Assembly (NCBI RefSeq): GCF_002165625.1
Contig: NZ_NGNS01000012.1
Coordinates: forward strand, 59,693 to 123,692
Reading direction: 5' to 3'
From: Neiella marina
Lineage (GTDB): Bacteria > Pseudomonadota > Gammaproteobacteria > Enterobacterales > Neiellaceae
Length of the DNA: 64,000 nucleotides
Positions 1-8,038 of this stretch are shown in pieces. Both the position numbers and the translations under genes were made by a program. Within the stretch, counting starts at the first letter, position 1. The number at the start of each line of letters is the position of its first letter. The notes beneath the pieces are model-generated. The model did not search any database, had not been told where the DNA came from, and was given only the letters and a program-made list of their open reading frames with translations.

Positions 1-368
1 TTGCCGTACTGACTTAACGACCACGCCTTGGGCGGTGCAATCAACAACTCGGGGATGTTGTGGTCACTGGCAAAATCGAGCTGCAGCATAGTGGCGTTGT
101 GTTGTTTGACCGCTTTAGCCGTCACACCTTCGGCCGACAGCCAATTCATGTGTTTATCAAAATCAACCAGTTGCAGTAGCTTTTGTTCATTGGCGAAGGC
201 GTCAGTGTAAGTAGACGACGCGGCTTTTACTGGCTGCTCTGCCACACTAGCAGATGCCTGTTGGGTTGACGTTTCATTACAGGCAACCAGAGTGGTTGCA
301 GCAAAACACAGGGCGCAACTGAGCGCTAACGGACGCAGAGACACGCCCAATGGCGTTGGATAATCCAT
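1..368 (-). CDS. Truncated lipoprotein, possible glycoside hydrolase N-terminus
   Basis: Reading frame open from the ATG at 366-368 to the window edge, giving 122 visible residues and no stop. An AAGGAT Shine-Dalgarno lies 7 bases upstream. The N-terminus is a lipoprotein signal with lipobox LVAC, so Cys30 should be lipidated after cleavage. The visible part ends in a run containing LQLDF, PELLIAPPKAW and SLSQYG. That pattern resembles the N-terminal beta-sandwich of GH50-type agarases, but too little is visible to fix a family. The halogenase, SapC and TonB receptor genes upstream on the same strand fit a polysaccharide-utilisation setting. The lipoprotein call is firm; the enzyme guess is weak. 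Confidence 0.6.
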   Translation of the reverse strand, partial: MDYPTPLGVSLRPLALSCALCFAATTLVACNETSTQQASASVAEQPVKAASSTYTDAFANEQKLLQLVDFDKHMNWLSAEGVTAKAVKQHNATMLQLDFASDHNIPELLIAPPKAWSLSQYG

Positions 369-468
369 GGGTAGGATCCTTATTTATCACTGGCACTGGC
401 GATTGCTCAAATCGACAGTGCACCAAAATCGAATCAAATTATTTCCAACCGAACACGAACAACGCTCG

Positions 469-488
469 ATAAGGTAGCGCTGTCTTAT
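469..488. promoter_or_regulatory. 20-base near-palindrome, operator candidate
   Basis: ATAAGGTAGCGCTGTCTTAT matches its own reverse complement at 16 of 20 positions (ATAAG, central AGCGCT, CTTAT). A centre built on CG with symmetric arms is typical of LacI/GalR-family operators. It lies about 100 bases before the start of the truncated lipoprotein gene. That a LacI-type repressor binds here is inference; no such gene is in the window. Confidence 0.45.
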
Positions 489-665
489 TGCGGCGGAACA
501 ATCAATTTGTCTGGTCTTGAGACCTTTACATCGTCCTTGATGGGTCTACCGCCGCATCCTTGCGACAGTTAATTTGATTGCCAGACTCGATAGCAATAAA
601 TGATGTGATCAAGCGTTGACGCTCCAATCATGAAACCAATGTCAAACTAGCTTAACAATACATAT

Positions 666-679
666 TGTCAACAATCTAC
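666..679 (-). promoter_or_regulatory. Shared 14-base promoter motif, copy 1
   Basis: TGTCAACAATCTAC (minus strand GTAGATTGTTGACA) differs by one base from the copy at 6071-6084 upstream of the TonB receptor. On the minus strand, the sense of the downstream lipoprotein gene, it ends in TTGACA, a consensus -35 hexamer. It could therefore be an activator site, a -35 region, or both. Confidence 0.4.
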
Positions 680-710
680 AAAATAATTTACATCATGATA
701 GCTGGATCAA

Positions 711-1457
711 CTATCTCCGCTGACTTTGCAATGTCACTAGCTTTTGAATATTGCCAATGGATGCCAGCAGTAAGTGACAGGCTTGGAAATAGCCCTGCTG
801 ATGAAACTCCATCACCTGTTGCTCAGAGAGCTGAGCCAAGGCTTCTTCATTGATGGTGTAAAGCCCGCCAAAACTCTGTTTACTGCCATCGGCTAGATTG
901 ACAGTGAACTGAACTGCTTCAATCAATTGATGTTGAACAAGGGCTTCGACAAAACGCTCGGTGCGGATCACTGCCGGAATGAGGCCCGCCAGTAAGCTAC
1001 TGATTTGGCGGGTGTACTCCGATGGCTCTCCCTCAGCAGAAAATAAACTCTCGCCACCGGTTTGAGTCACCCTTGGGTGGTTCATATCGATCGTAACCAC
1101 CGTGTTTTCTGGTGTTGCCGGAGTACCTGTAGGACCGTTGACCGCCACCATAAATGGCTGCCGACGAATATGCAGCGGAATGTAATTGGCCTGCCAACGT
1201 TCTGCTTGCAAAAACAAATTGTTGCCTGGTTCAAATCCCAGTAGCGCATGCATACCAAACTGACCGGTATTGGGATCTTTTAACAGGCACACTGGATACT
1301 CCAACACCAGCTGGCGTAGCTCATCGGCGACCACTGGCACCAAATGAATGTTTTCGCCATAGTCGGCGCCGCGGTCGGTGATCACGCGGATGTCTTGATG
1401 GCTAGCTGGATCGAGCGGGGTAAAATTGCTCACTACATTATTCCTTAGTTTGTTCAT
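711..1457 (-). CDS. SapC family protein
   Basis: A 248-residue protein of the SapC family (named for a Campylobacter S-layer locus; biochemical function unknown). The family signature is visible early: an S-N-F-x-P-L-D-x-x-x-H-Q-D-I-R-V stretch, then LVPVVADEL and CLLKDPNTGQFG near residues 35-65. The ATG at 1455-1457 is preferred because homologues begin close to it. An in-frame ATG at 1511 would add 18 residues and overlap the halogenase gene. It lies just downstream of the halogenase gene on the same strand and is probably co-transcribed. In marine Gammaproteobacteria and Caulobacterales such genes recur beside TonB receptors and tryptophan-halogenase homologues, so a role in the same uptake or modification system is likely but unproven. 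Confidence 0.85.
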   Translation of the reverse strand: MNKLRNNVVSNFTPLDPASHQDIRVITDRGADYGENIHLVPVVADELRQLVLEYPVCLLKDPNTGQFGMHALLGFEPGNNLFLQAERWQANYIPLHIRRQPFMVAVNGPTGTPATPENTVVTIDMNHPRVTQTGGESLFSAEGEPSEYTRQISSLLAGLIPAVIRTERFVEALVQHQLIEAVQFTVNLADGSKQSFGGLYTINEEALAQLSEQQVMEFHQQGYFQACHLLLASIGNIQKLVTLQSQRR

Positions 1458-1491
1458 ACTGGCGGTGCTCAATGCCTGCAATCTTGTGCAG

Positions 1492-3042
1492 TTACACCGG
1501 TTGTAAGCCATGCTGATAAATCTTATTCAGAAGCTCTCGATTGCTCGGCATCGACGCCAGTAGCTGTTTAATTTGCATCGAGTTTTTGGCGAACCATTTG
1601 TTCGCATTGGCATGGCTCGCTGCGGTCAGAGGATGTGGCGATTGAGTTTGGAAGCCCATGCCATACATCACATATTGATAACTGGCGGCAGGAAACACTT
1701 CTTGCAGGCGGTCAAAATCACTGTGCCATGGCGGCTGGTGTTGCCAAAGGGTGAGCATTTCCTGCAAGTGATCGGGGATGCTGCCGCTTGCTCGGTTGTC
1801 AATCCAGAATTGGCTGTCGGTGCGCTGCGACAATAGATAATGCAACTTGAGAAAATCGATGATCCGTTGCCAACGGTAATCAAAACTTTCGTTGTAGCGC
1901 TTGGCCACAACATCCATGCTGCTGCGAGTCGCCGGCAACTGCTCGGCAATAGTGTTAGCGGCGATTTCAATGAGCATCAGCGCTGATGCTTCGAGTGGCT
2001 CCAAAAAGCCTGCAGCCATGCCAACCGCTACGCAATTATTGACCCAGAATTTAGCTCGATGACCAGGGTTAATCTCAATGGTCCGTACCGATAACGACTC
2101 AGCATCTGAATAGCTCGGTTTGATGTAATCAATCAACTCTTGATGGGCTTGCTGCTCGCTAATATGAGCAGAGGAAAAAACATGGCCAACGCCGCGACGC
2201 GATGGCAGGCCAATATCCCATACCCAACCTGCACTTTGCGCTGTTGAGATAGTGTGGGAAGCAATCGGACTTTGCTCATTTGGGTATGGCACATGGGTCG
2301 CCAACGCGCGATCGGCAAACAATACATCGCGGCAGGACACAAACGGCACCTGATAATGCTGGCCTAACAACAACGATTTAAAGCCGGTGCAATCAATAAA
2401 TAAGTGGCCAGCAAGCTGACCATGATTAGCGGTCTGCAAAGCGGTAATGTCACCGTTGGTGGCAGCGTCAATGCCAGTGACATGATCAAGAATATGGCGA
2501 ACACCCAATTGCTCAACACAGTGCTTACGGACAAAGTCGGCAAACGCGCCAGCATCAAGGTGATAGGCATAGTTGGCCAGCGCATCGTATTCGGCAGTGG
2601 TAATCAATTTCGGCGCAAGGCCCTGCTCACACAAGGCTTGCTGATAACAAACGGAGTCGGAAAATGACTTGTGTTGATGCTGTTCGAGCCAGTTCAAAAC
2701 TAAATTACTGTTGTCGAAGTCTTGCGGCAAAACCAGCGGATGGTAGTAATAGTCATCGGCGGTACCAGTGGTCCAGCGGGCAAATTTCGCCCCCTGCTTG
2801 AAGGACACCTGGCACCGGCGAATAAAATCGGTCTCGCGGATCCCCATATTTTTGAGGGTCCGGCGCATCGTCGGCCAAGTGCCCTCGCCAACACCTATGG
2901 TGGCAACGTCCGGTGATTCGATCAGGGTGACTTGAATGGCACTGCCATGTTGTTTGCAAATGTGCGCCGCTAAAGTGCCAGCGGTGATCCAACCGGCACT
3001 GCCGCCGCCAACAATGACAATCGATGTTACTGCCTGACTCAT
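1492..3042 (-). CDS. Flavin-dependent tryptophan halogenase family protein
   Basis: A 516-residue homologue of PrnA-type flavin-dependent halogenases. The N-terminal Rossmann motif GGGSAGW is at residues 12-18 and GVGEGTWP at 50-57. The lysine that carries or positions hypohalous acid in PrnA (Lys79) corresponds to Lys82 in FKQGAKF. The diagnostic WxWxI motif is present as GWVWDIGL at 272-279, without the usual directly following proline. FLEPLEAS near 347 matches the region of the catalytic glutamate. Substrate is unknown: in this cassette the partner genes are a TonB receptor and SapC rather than tryptophan biosynthesis, so free tryptophan is not assured. It lies 105 bases after the receptor gene across a strong hairpin. 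Confidence 0.88.
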   Translation of the reverse strand: MSQAVTSIVIVGGGSAGWITAGTLAAHICKQHGSAIQVTLIESPDVATIGVGEGTWPTMRRTLKNMGIRETDFIRRCQVSFKQGAKFARWTTGTADDYYYHPLVLPQDFDNSNLVLNWLEQHQHKSFSDSVCYQQALCEQGLAPKLITTAEYDALANYAYHLDAGAFADFVRKHCVEQLGVRHILDHVTGIDAATNGDITALQTANHGQLAGHLFIDCTGFKSLLLGQHYQVPFVSCRDVLFADRALATHVPYPNEQSPIASHTISTAQSAGWVWDIGLPSRRGVGHVFSSAHISEQQAHQELIDYIKPSYSDAESLSVRTIEINPGHRAKFWVNNCVAVGMAAGFLEPLEASALMLIEIAANTIAEQLPATRSSMDVVAKRYNESFDYRWQRIIDFLKLHYLLSQRTDSQFWIDNRASGSIPDHLQEMLTLWQHQPPWHSDFDRLQEVFPAASYQYVMYGMGFQTQSPHPLTAASHANANKWFAKNSMQIKQLLASMPSNRELLNKIYQHGLQPV

Positions 3043-3110
3043 TTAGCTACTCCTTCAAACAATAACTCAGAGCCCACCTGTATATTCCTTGGCAAACTCT
3101 GGTGTTGTTT

Positions 3111-3147
3111 CACTAATGCCCAGCCACAAACGGCTGGGCCATTAGTG
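3111..3147 (-). terminator. Strong intercistronic hairpin after TonB receptor gene
   Basis: CACTAATG-CCCAGCC pairs with GGCTGGG-C-CATTAGTG around a six-base loop, giving a 15-bp stem with one bulged base. It starts immediately after the receptor stop codon. On the transcript it is followed by an A-rich run, not a U-tract, so it is more likely an mRNA 3'-end stabiliser or partial attenuator than a full intrinsic terminator. Confidence 0.6.
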
Positions 3148-5931
3148 TTACCACTTGGCGCGAACACCAACCGTGTAGCGCGGGCCATACTGCTCGGCAG
3201 TCAACAATTGCTCTTCGAATCGAGCGTGGCGACGCACGGTCTCATTGAGCAAGTTGATACCGTCGGCAAATACCGAGAAGGTGTCGTTGATGTCGTAGCT
3301 AATGCTGGCATCCAACTGACCATAGGATTCAGTGTAAGTTGGCTCATTACCTAGCGCTTGTAAGAAGTCATCGCGCCAGTTATAAGCTAACCGCACTTGC
3401 AAGCTATCGTTTTCATAGAAGCCCACTAAGTTGGCTGAGTCACTCAAGCCGGTCAGCGCCACTGTGGTGTCAAAGTCAAAGCGATTGAAACTCTCATCGC
3501 TATCAACAATGGTGTAGTTCGCCACAGTACCGAAGCCAGTTTCGCCAAACATGTACTGCACATTGAATTCCCAGCCATCAATCTCATTGTTTTGTAGATT
3601 TGATGGCGTCGAGACTTCCCAAATAATCACTGGATCATCCGGCTGGCTCAAACAGTTTGGATTTGGCGTGGCCGATGCGTCAGGACAACCTGGACGCGGA
3701 TTGACACTCGGATTGGTCAGTGCATTACCGTTGACATCAGCGATGGTGCGGTTTTCAACACCGGCGCCAATAAAGTTCTCAACAAACTTTTTGAAGTAAC
3801 CGACCGACGCATAACTGCCATCATCGCCGTACCACTCCAATGAGAAGTCGAAGTTGTCCGAGGTGATTGGCAGCAAGCTTGGGTTACCTTGCGAAGCCAG
3901 ATAAGGGCCATCAGGTCGCGCATCGGTGGTGGTGCCAGGGAACATGGCACTAATATCGGCGCGAGAAATGGTCCGGCTGTAAGAGAAGCGGGTGACGATG
4001 TCGTCGGTGACATCCAATTGGAAGTCAACATTCGGCAAGATCCGAGTGTAATCACCTGACAGCTTTTGCGGCGTGGCATCATCGGCAAACACTTCGCGCA
4101 ATTCTTCTGGGTGGTTGTAGTTCATCGCGATAATACCGGGCTGAATCGAATATGCATCGACGTCGGTATCTTCATAACGCACCCCTGCGTTAATACGCAC
4201 AGGCAACTCGTTGAACTCGGTTTCGATATCAACCGAAAGGTACGCAGCTAAGGTGTCTTCTTCCATCCCATTGGAGGTGATATTTGGCTCCTGATAAACG
4301 CCCTCCGCTTCAACAATATCGACAAAATCGTGAACATTGTATTTTGGAATGTACGGGAACAAATCTTTGTAACCCGAAAACTCATCCATCGTGTCACCGG
4401 CGTCGACAAACTTCAGATCTAGGTCATCAAGCGGCACGTTGACGAAGGCAAAGACCTCACTCAAATAGGTATCTACTTCGTATTTGGTTTTGTGGATACC
4501 AAAGGTGATCTTGTTGAGATCGCCGGAGCCATCATTGAACCAAGTGCCCGACAAATGCACTTGTTGGATGTTGTTTTCCATTTCATAGCCGCGCTGCTGA
4601 TACAAATCAGAAACGATATTGGCTTTGTCGTATGCACCACCTGGCAGCGATGAATCATCAACAATAATGGCAGGAATATCACCAACAAAATCAGCGCCGA
4701 TAAGATCCACTGAGCCTGGCGGGTTTTTCAAGTTGGCTAGGGTTTCGGCAGTATCACCATCTGGGTTTGAATGCGATTCTGAATCGTGGAAATCCAACTC
4801 AAAGCTGAGTTTGTCACTGTAGTCCCACTGCAAATTCAAGCCTAACGAATCATTTTCTTTCTCTTCGTAGAACTCCCAAGCCCAGAAGTTCAACTCGTCA
4901 TTGGGGTTACGCGGCATCACCAAGGTGCCATTGGCATCAGTGGCACCGCTAGGGTCATCAAACCAAAACGATGAGCGGTTTGTTAAACTGGTCTCCTCAA
5001 AGCGAGAAATGGTGTAATCAGCAGTGGCCGTCAATGAATCAATTGGCGAGTATTGCAATACCAGTTGGGCATTGGTGCGCTCGCGCTCGGTATCATAATG
5101 CTCCGATGTTGCCGTCCACGCGGTCCAAAATGCCTGCTCTGGATTTTTGCTGGTATCAATGGCACTGGTGTCGATCTTGTCGCGGTTACCACGGTTGCGG
5201 ACCCAACCCTCGGTACCAGCACGGTCACGATGGCTATGGCGTTCAGAATACGAAGCTGACAGCAACACCCCAAGTTTACCGTCGAGGAAGGTATTGCTGA
5301 TCATGCCAGACACTTCCGGCGTCAAATCATCGCCTTCTTCAACGCTGGTATCGTGAATGGCCTTGGCGCTAGCAAACGCCTTAAATCCGTCGTAGTCAAA
5401 CGGCTTGGCAGTTTGAATATCAATGGTGGCACCAATACCACCAGAGCTGACGTATGCTTTACCGGTTTTATGTACTTCTACACCTGAAACCGTCTCTGAT
5501 GCGATTTCACGAAAGTTAAAGCTACGCGAGATGCCCGCCGACTGCAGCACCGACGAGTTCGGCATTTGCCGTCCATTCAAGGTCACCAAGTTAAAGTTCG
5601 GGCCAAAACCGCGAACAGTAACCTGATTACCTTCGTTATTATCGCGATCAATTGAAACACCGGAAATACGCTGCAAAGACTCTGCAAGGTTGGTGTCGGG
5701 GAACTTACCGATGTCTTCGGCGGTAATTGCGTCAACCACACCAAACGATGAACGTTTAACGTCAGCCGACTTAGTTAATGAACCTCTAATGCCAGATACT
5801 TGGATTACTTCAACCTCTCCATTCTGGTCTTGCTCTGCTTGTCCTTCAGCTGCGTGAGCTGTAGCTACTGATCCGGTGGCCATCAGTATCGCCATATAAA
5901 CAGAATTTAATTTAAATCTGTTGTTTATCAT
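3148..5931 (-). CDS. TonB-dependent outer-membrane receptor
   Basis: A 927-residue receptor of the large TonB-Xanth-Caul type (oligosaccharide or similar uptake). Start chosen at the ATG 5929-5931 because a classical signal peptide follows directly (cleavage after ATAHA, about residue 27); an upstream in-frame start would add 38 residues with no export signal. A TonB-box-like EVIQVSG is near residue 43, followed by a plug domain (DAITAEDIGKFPDTNLAESL, VTVRGFGPNFN, LNGRQM). The rest is an alternating beta-barrel ending in the C-terminal aromatic VRAKW typical of BAM-assembled porins. It heads the receptor-halogenase-SapC cluster. Substrate cannot be read from sequence; the setting suggests an algal or other complex saccharide. 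Confidence 0.92.
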   Translation of the reverse strand: MINNRFKLNSVYMAILMATGSVATAHAAEGQAEQDQNGEVEVIQVSGIRGSLTKSADVKRSSFGVVDAITAEDIGKFPDTNLAESLQRISGVSIDRDNNEGNQVTVRGFGPNFNLVTLNGRQMPNSSVLQSAGISRSFNFREIASETVSGVEVHKTGKAYVSSGGIGATIDIQTAKPFDYDGFKAFASAKAIHDTSVEEGDDLTPEVSGMISNTFLDGKLGVLLSASYSERHSHRDRAGTEGWVRNRGNRDKIDTSAIDTSKNPEQAFWTAWTATSEHYDTERERTNAQLVLQYSPIDSLTATADYTISRFEETSLTNRSSFWFDDPSGATDANGTLVMPRNPNDELNFWAWEFYEEKENDSLGLNLQWDYSDKLSFELDFHDSESHSNPDGDTAETLANLKNPPGSVDLIGADFVGDIPAIIVDDSSLPGGAYDKANIVSDLYQQRGYEMENNIQQVHLSGTWFNDGSGDLNKITFGIHKTKYEVDTYLSEVFAFVNVPLDDLDLKFVDAGDTMDEFSGYKDLFPYIPKYNVHDFVDIVEAEGVYQEPNITSNGMEEDTLAAYLSVDIETEFNELPVRINAGVRYEDTDVDAYSIQPGIIAMNYNHPEELREVFADDATPQKLSGDYTRILPNVDFQLDVTDDIVTRFSYSRTISRADISAMFPGTTTDARPDGPYLASQGNPSLLPITSDNFDFSLEWYGDDGSYASVGYFKKFVENFIGAGVENRTIADVNGNALTNPSVNPRPGCPDASATPNPNCLSQPDDPVIIWEVSTPSNLQNNEIDGWEFNVQYMFGETGFGTVANYTIVDSDESFNRFDFDTTVALTGLSDSANLVGFYENDSLQVRLAYNWRDDFLQALGNEPTYTESYGQLDASISYDINDTFSVFADGINLLNETVRRHARFEEQLLTAEQYGPRYTVGVRAKW

Positions 5932-6070
5932 TATCGCTGCCCTTAGTGCATTAGATTTATAAGTTAGATAAACAAGCTCAGGACTGACGATTCCCCCCAG
6001 ACTCGATCCCCGAACTTGCCCGCTGAACATATGCGACATTGACATTTCCGCAACAAAGAAACCGGTTTTC

Positions 6071-6084
6071 TGTTAACAATCTAC
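6071..6084 (-). promoter_or_regulatory. Shared 14-base promoter motif, copy 2
   Basis: TGTTAACAATCTAC (minus strand GTAGATTGTTAACA), one mismatch from the copy at 666-679. It lies about 140 bases upstream of the receptor start codon. It contains the palindrome TGTTAACA. Two copies in the two promoter regions of one locus suggest co-regulation. Confidence 0.4.
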
Positions 6085-6197
6085 GATTTTTTGTTTGTTA
6101 AATATTCAATTTCATGGCTCAGTTCGAAGTTTTAAGTTTGTATTGATCTAGGTCAAGTGAGGTAATGATGAAACGACGAACTAGTTAACAATTAAAA

Positions 6198-6211
6198 TGA
6201 TACCGTAAACA
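6198..6211. promoter_or_regulatory. LacI/GalR-like operator candidate
   Basis: TGATACCGTAAACA has the TGxTxxCGxxAxCA symmetry seen in many LacI/GalR-family operators, with a central CG. It lies about 270 bases before the receptor start. Such 14-mers can occur by chance. Confidence 0.25.
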
Positions 6212-6316
6212 AATAGGCATCCAGATTAGTTTCTCTAATCTATCGTTAGGGTGACTATTTGAATGGTGTATTGAGGAACGTATATTGCCCAGCAAGCGCA
6301 GACAAAGACGATGATT

Positions 6317-7219
6317 TTATTGCGGCTCAGGCATTGTCTCGGCGCGATTATCAGTGTCGTCATTTGCATCGCTGTCGGAAGCCTCATCGGTCTGCTTGGG
6401 CGATAGATCAAGTGGTGCTGGTGGTTGCGGCTTGTCTTTACTGGCAAACAAATTTTGCAGGGTCACAAGGGTATTCCCCAAGGTCGCGTACCAAGCTCGT
6501 TCCGAGTTGTAGAGGTTGGTCGCTTTCGGGATCCACTCGCGCCAATTGCTTTGTTGGCCCGACGGAGCACGGACTAAATGTTCAGATGGTGCCGCAATGA
6601 CAGCGATGTCGTGACGCGCAAACAGCCGCACAGCCCGTTTCATATGGGTCGCTGAGGTCACCAATACAGGCGGGTTTGGACCGAGTAATTTCTTCACTGC
6701 AATGGCTTCAGTTTCAGTGTCGCGAGCTACCGGGCTGATGACAATGGCGTCTTTTGGCACCCCCAGAGCAATCAACAAATTGGCTCCTAACTCGGCGTTA
6801 CTGAGCTGTCCAAAGCGAGTCTTACCACCGGATAAAATCAGCTTAGCATTGGGGTGAAAGCGCCATATCCGCATCGCTTCGATTAGACGAATAGATGAAC
6901 ATGGATGAAGTTGTGAGCTAACCGGTAGCTGCGGATCTTCAATGCCATAGCAGCCAAGGACAATGATTTGTTCGACAGGACGATCAAGTCGGGCGCTATA
7001 GGCTGGATACATCCCCTCGTATTTCAGCAACCATGACGAGGATATTGGATAGACACTGAGAGCGCCAAGTACCAACCAAGCAAAACTCAATGGCCAGCGG
7101 ACCCAACGCGATGCACCAGAAAACCAAGCAGCGAGCAAAGCCAGAGTCATCAGCAAAAATGCAAATGGCATTGGCGATACTAAGGTCGCTACCAGTTTCT
7201 TAATGACAAAAAAGTCCAT
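6317..7219 (-). CDS. elyC: ElyC/YdcF-type DUF218 envelope protein
   Basis: A 300-residue protein with two N-terminal membrane helices (about 10-60) followed by a DUF218 domain from about residue 80. Domain landmarks are IIVLGCYG, LILSGG and TSATHMKRAV. Architecture and opening residues match E. coli ElyC (YcbC), an inner-membrane factor needed for peptidoglycan assembly at low temperature that influences undecaprenyl-phosphate use. The C-terminal 40 residues are Pro/Asp-rich and probably disordered. The start has an AGGAT Shine-Dalgarno six bases upstream. It stands alone; the GST gene 48 bases upstream on the same strand may share its transcript. Confidence 0.8.
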   Translation of the reverse strand: MDFFVIKKLVATLVSPMPFAFLLMTLALLAAWFSGASRWVRWPLSFAWLVLGALSVYPISSSWLLKYEGMYPAYSARLDRPVEQIIVLGCYGIEDPQLPVSSQLHPCSSIRLIEAMRIWRFHPNAKLILSGGKTRFGQLSNAELGANLLIALGVPKDAIVISPVARDTETEAIAVKKLLGPNPPVLVTSATHMKRAVRLFARHDIAVIAAPSEHLVRAPSGQQSNWREWIPKATNLYNSERAWYATLGNTLVTLQNLFASKDKPQPPAPLDLSPKQTDEASDSDANDDTDNRAETMPEPQ

Positions 7220-7266
7220 GGCTTATCCTACAAACTACGATTGCCAAGCAATCCTCTACCTGAATC

Positions 7267-7875
7267 CTACAACTCATTGTCTTGCATTGGAATATAATCA
7301 GGCAGTTGAGTCATCCGCTGCAGCCATCTGACAATGGCCGGATAGCCTGATAAGTCAAAACCACCCTCTGCTGCAACATGGGTATAACCATACAAGCTGA
7401 TATCAGCAATAGTAGCGCAAGGGCCAACCAAAAAATCTGATTGCATCAATTGCTGCTCCATCACATGCAGTGCTTTGTGGCCTCCCTCCTGCTTGCTCTC
7501 ATACTCAGCTCTGCGTTCATCTGGCAACCCCAAATAAACCGCGATGTATCTGGCGACGGCAATGTATGGCTCATGACTGTATTGCTCGAAGAATTGCCAC
7601 TGCAACACTTTGGCCCGCAGCCATGGCTCCTCCGGCAACCATGATGTTCCTTGGGCCAAATAATTCAAAATCGCGTTTGATTCAGATAGGGTTTCGCCGC
7701 TAGCCAACTGCAATAACGGGATCTTGCCGTTTGGGTTTAGTTGCTTAAATTCTGGCTGCTGACACTCCCCGCCAAGTATATCGACATGGTGCCACTGGTG
7801 GGGACGTTTCAGAAAAGACAGTAGCAGTTTAATTTTGTAGCAATTGCCTGACGCAATATCACCGTAAACAATCAT
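7267..7875 (-). CDS. Glutathione S-transferase family protein
   Basis: A 202-residue cytosolic GST. The N-terminal thioredoxin-like domain (1-78) contains YGDIASGNCYK at the active-site loop, a cis-Pro region NPNGKIPLL and the glutathione-binding ESNAI near residue 65. An all-helical C-terminal domain follows. Start chosen at the ATG 7873-7875, preceded by GGGAGAG; a longer frame reading upstream lacks homology. It probably conjugates or reduces electrophiles or peroxides with glutathione; subclass and substrate are unclear. It is divergent from ligE, with 163 bases between the starts. Confidence 0.85.
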   Translation of the reverse strand: MIVYGDIASGNCYKIKLLLSFLKRPHQWHHVDILGGECQQPEFKQLNPNGKIPLLQLASGETLSESNAILNYLAQGTSWLPEEPWLRAKVLQWQFFEQYSHEPYIAVARYIAVYLGLPDERRAEYESKQEGGHKALHVMEQQLMQSDFLVGPCATIADISLYGYTHVAAEGGFDLSGYPAIVRWLQRMTQLPDYIPMQDNEL

Positions 7876-8038
7876 TGATTCTCTCCCTGTTTTCTTTCTA
7901 TGCCGCCGAGCCATCTGGCTAGTGGCGGTGATGACGACCTGAACAGATAAAAGTGACAGAAATCCTACAACAATTGCAATACTGTTTGATTTTTGAGCTA
8001 GGCTGAATTTGTGAGTCACAATCATGGAGGATTTACTC

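Larger units (their letters stand above)
369..710. other. Intergenic region with promoter and operator-like elements
   Basis: About 340 bases lie between the sapC-like stop and the lipoprotein start; no credible gene was found. The region holds a 20-base near-palindrome (469-488), shorter inverted repeats GGTCTTGAGACC (513-524) and AGCGTTGACGCT (612-623), and a 14-mer (666-679) that recurs upstream of the TonB receptor. It probably carries the promoter of the lipoprotein gene, read on the minus strand. No clear -10 element was identified. Confidence 0.55.
5932..6316. other. Intergenic region upstream of TonB receptor gene
   Basis: About 385 AT-rich bases between elyC (ending at 6317) and the receptor start; no credible gene. 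It carries the second copy of the shared 14-mer (6071-6084), a further GTTAACAAT repeat at about 6184, and a LacI-operator-like site (6198-6211). It should hold the promoter for the receptor cluster, read on the minus strand. No confident -10 hexamer or elyC terminator was recognised. Confidence 0.5.

Noticed and set aside
512..524. GGTCTTGAGACC inverted repeat as an operator
   Set aside because: Only five-base arms; too short to claim alone beside the stronger 20-base palindrome.
1458..1511. N-terminal extension of the SapC protein from an upstream ATG
   Set aside because: It overlaps the halogenase gene, and the added residues do not look like the family's N-terminus.
5932..6045. 38-residue extension of the TonB receptor
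   Set aside because: It would place non-signal sequence before a clear signal peptide.
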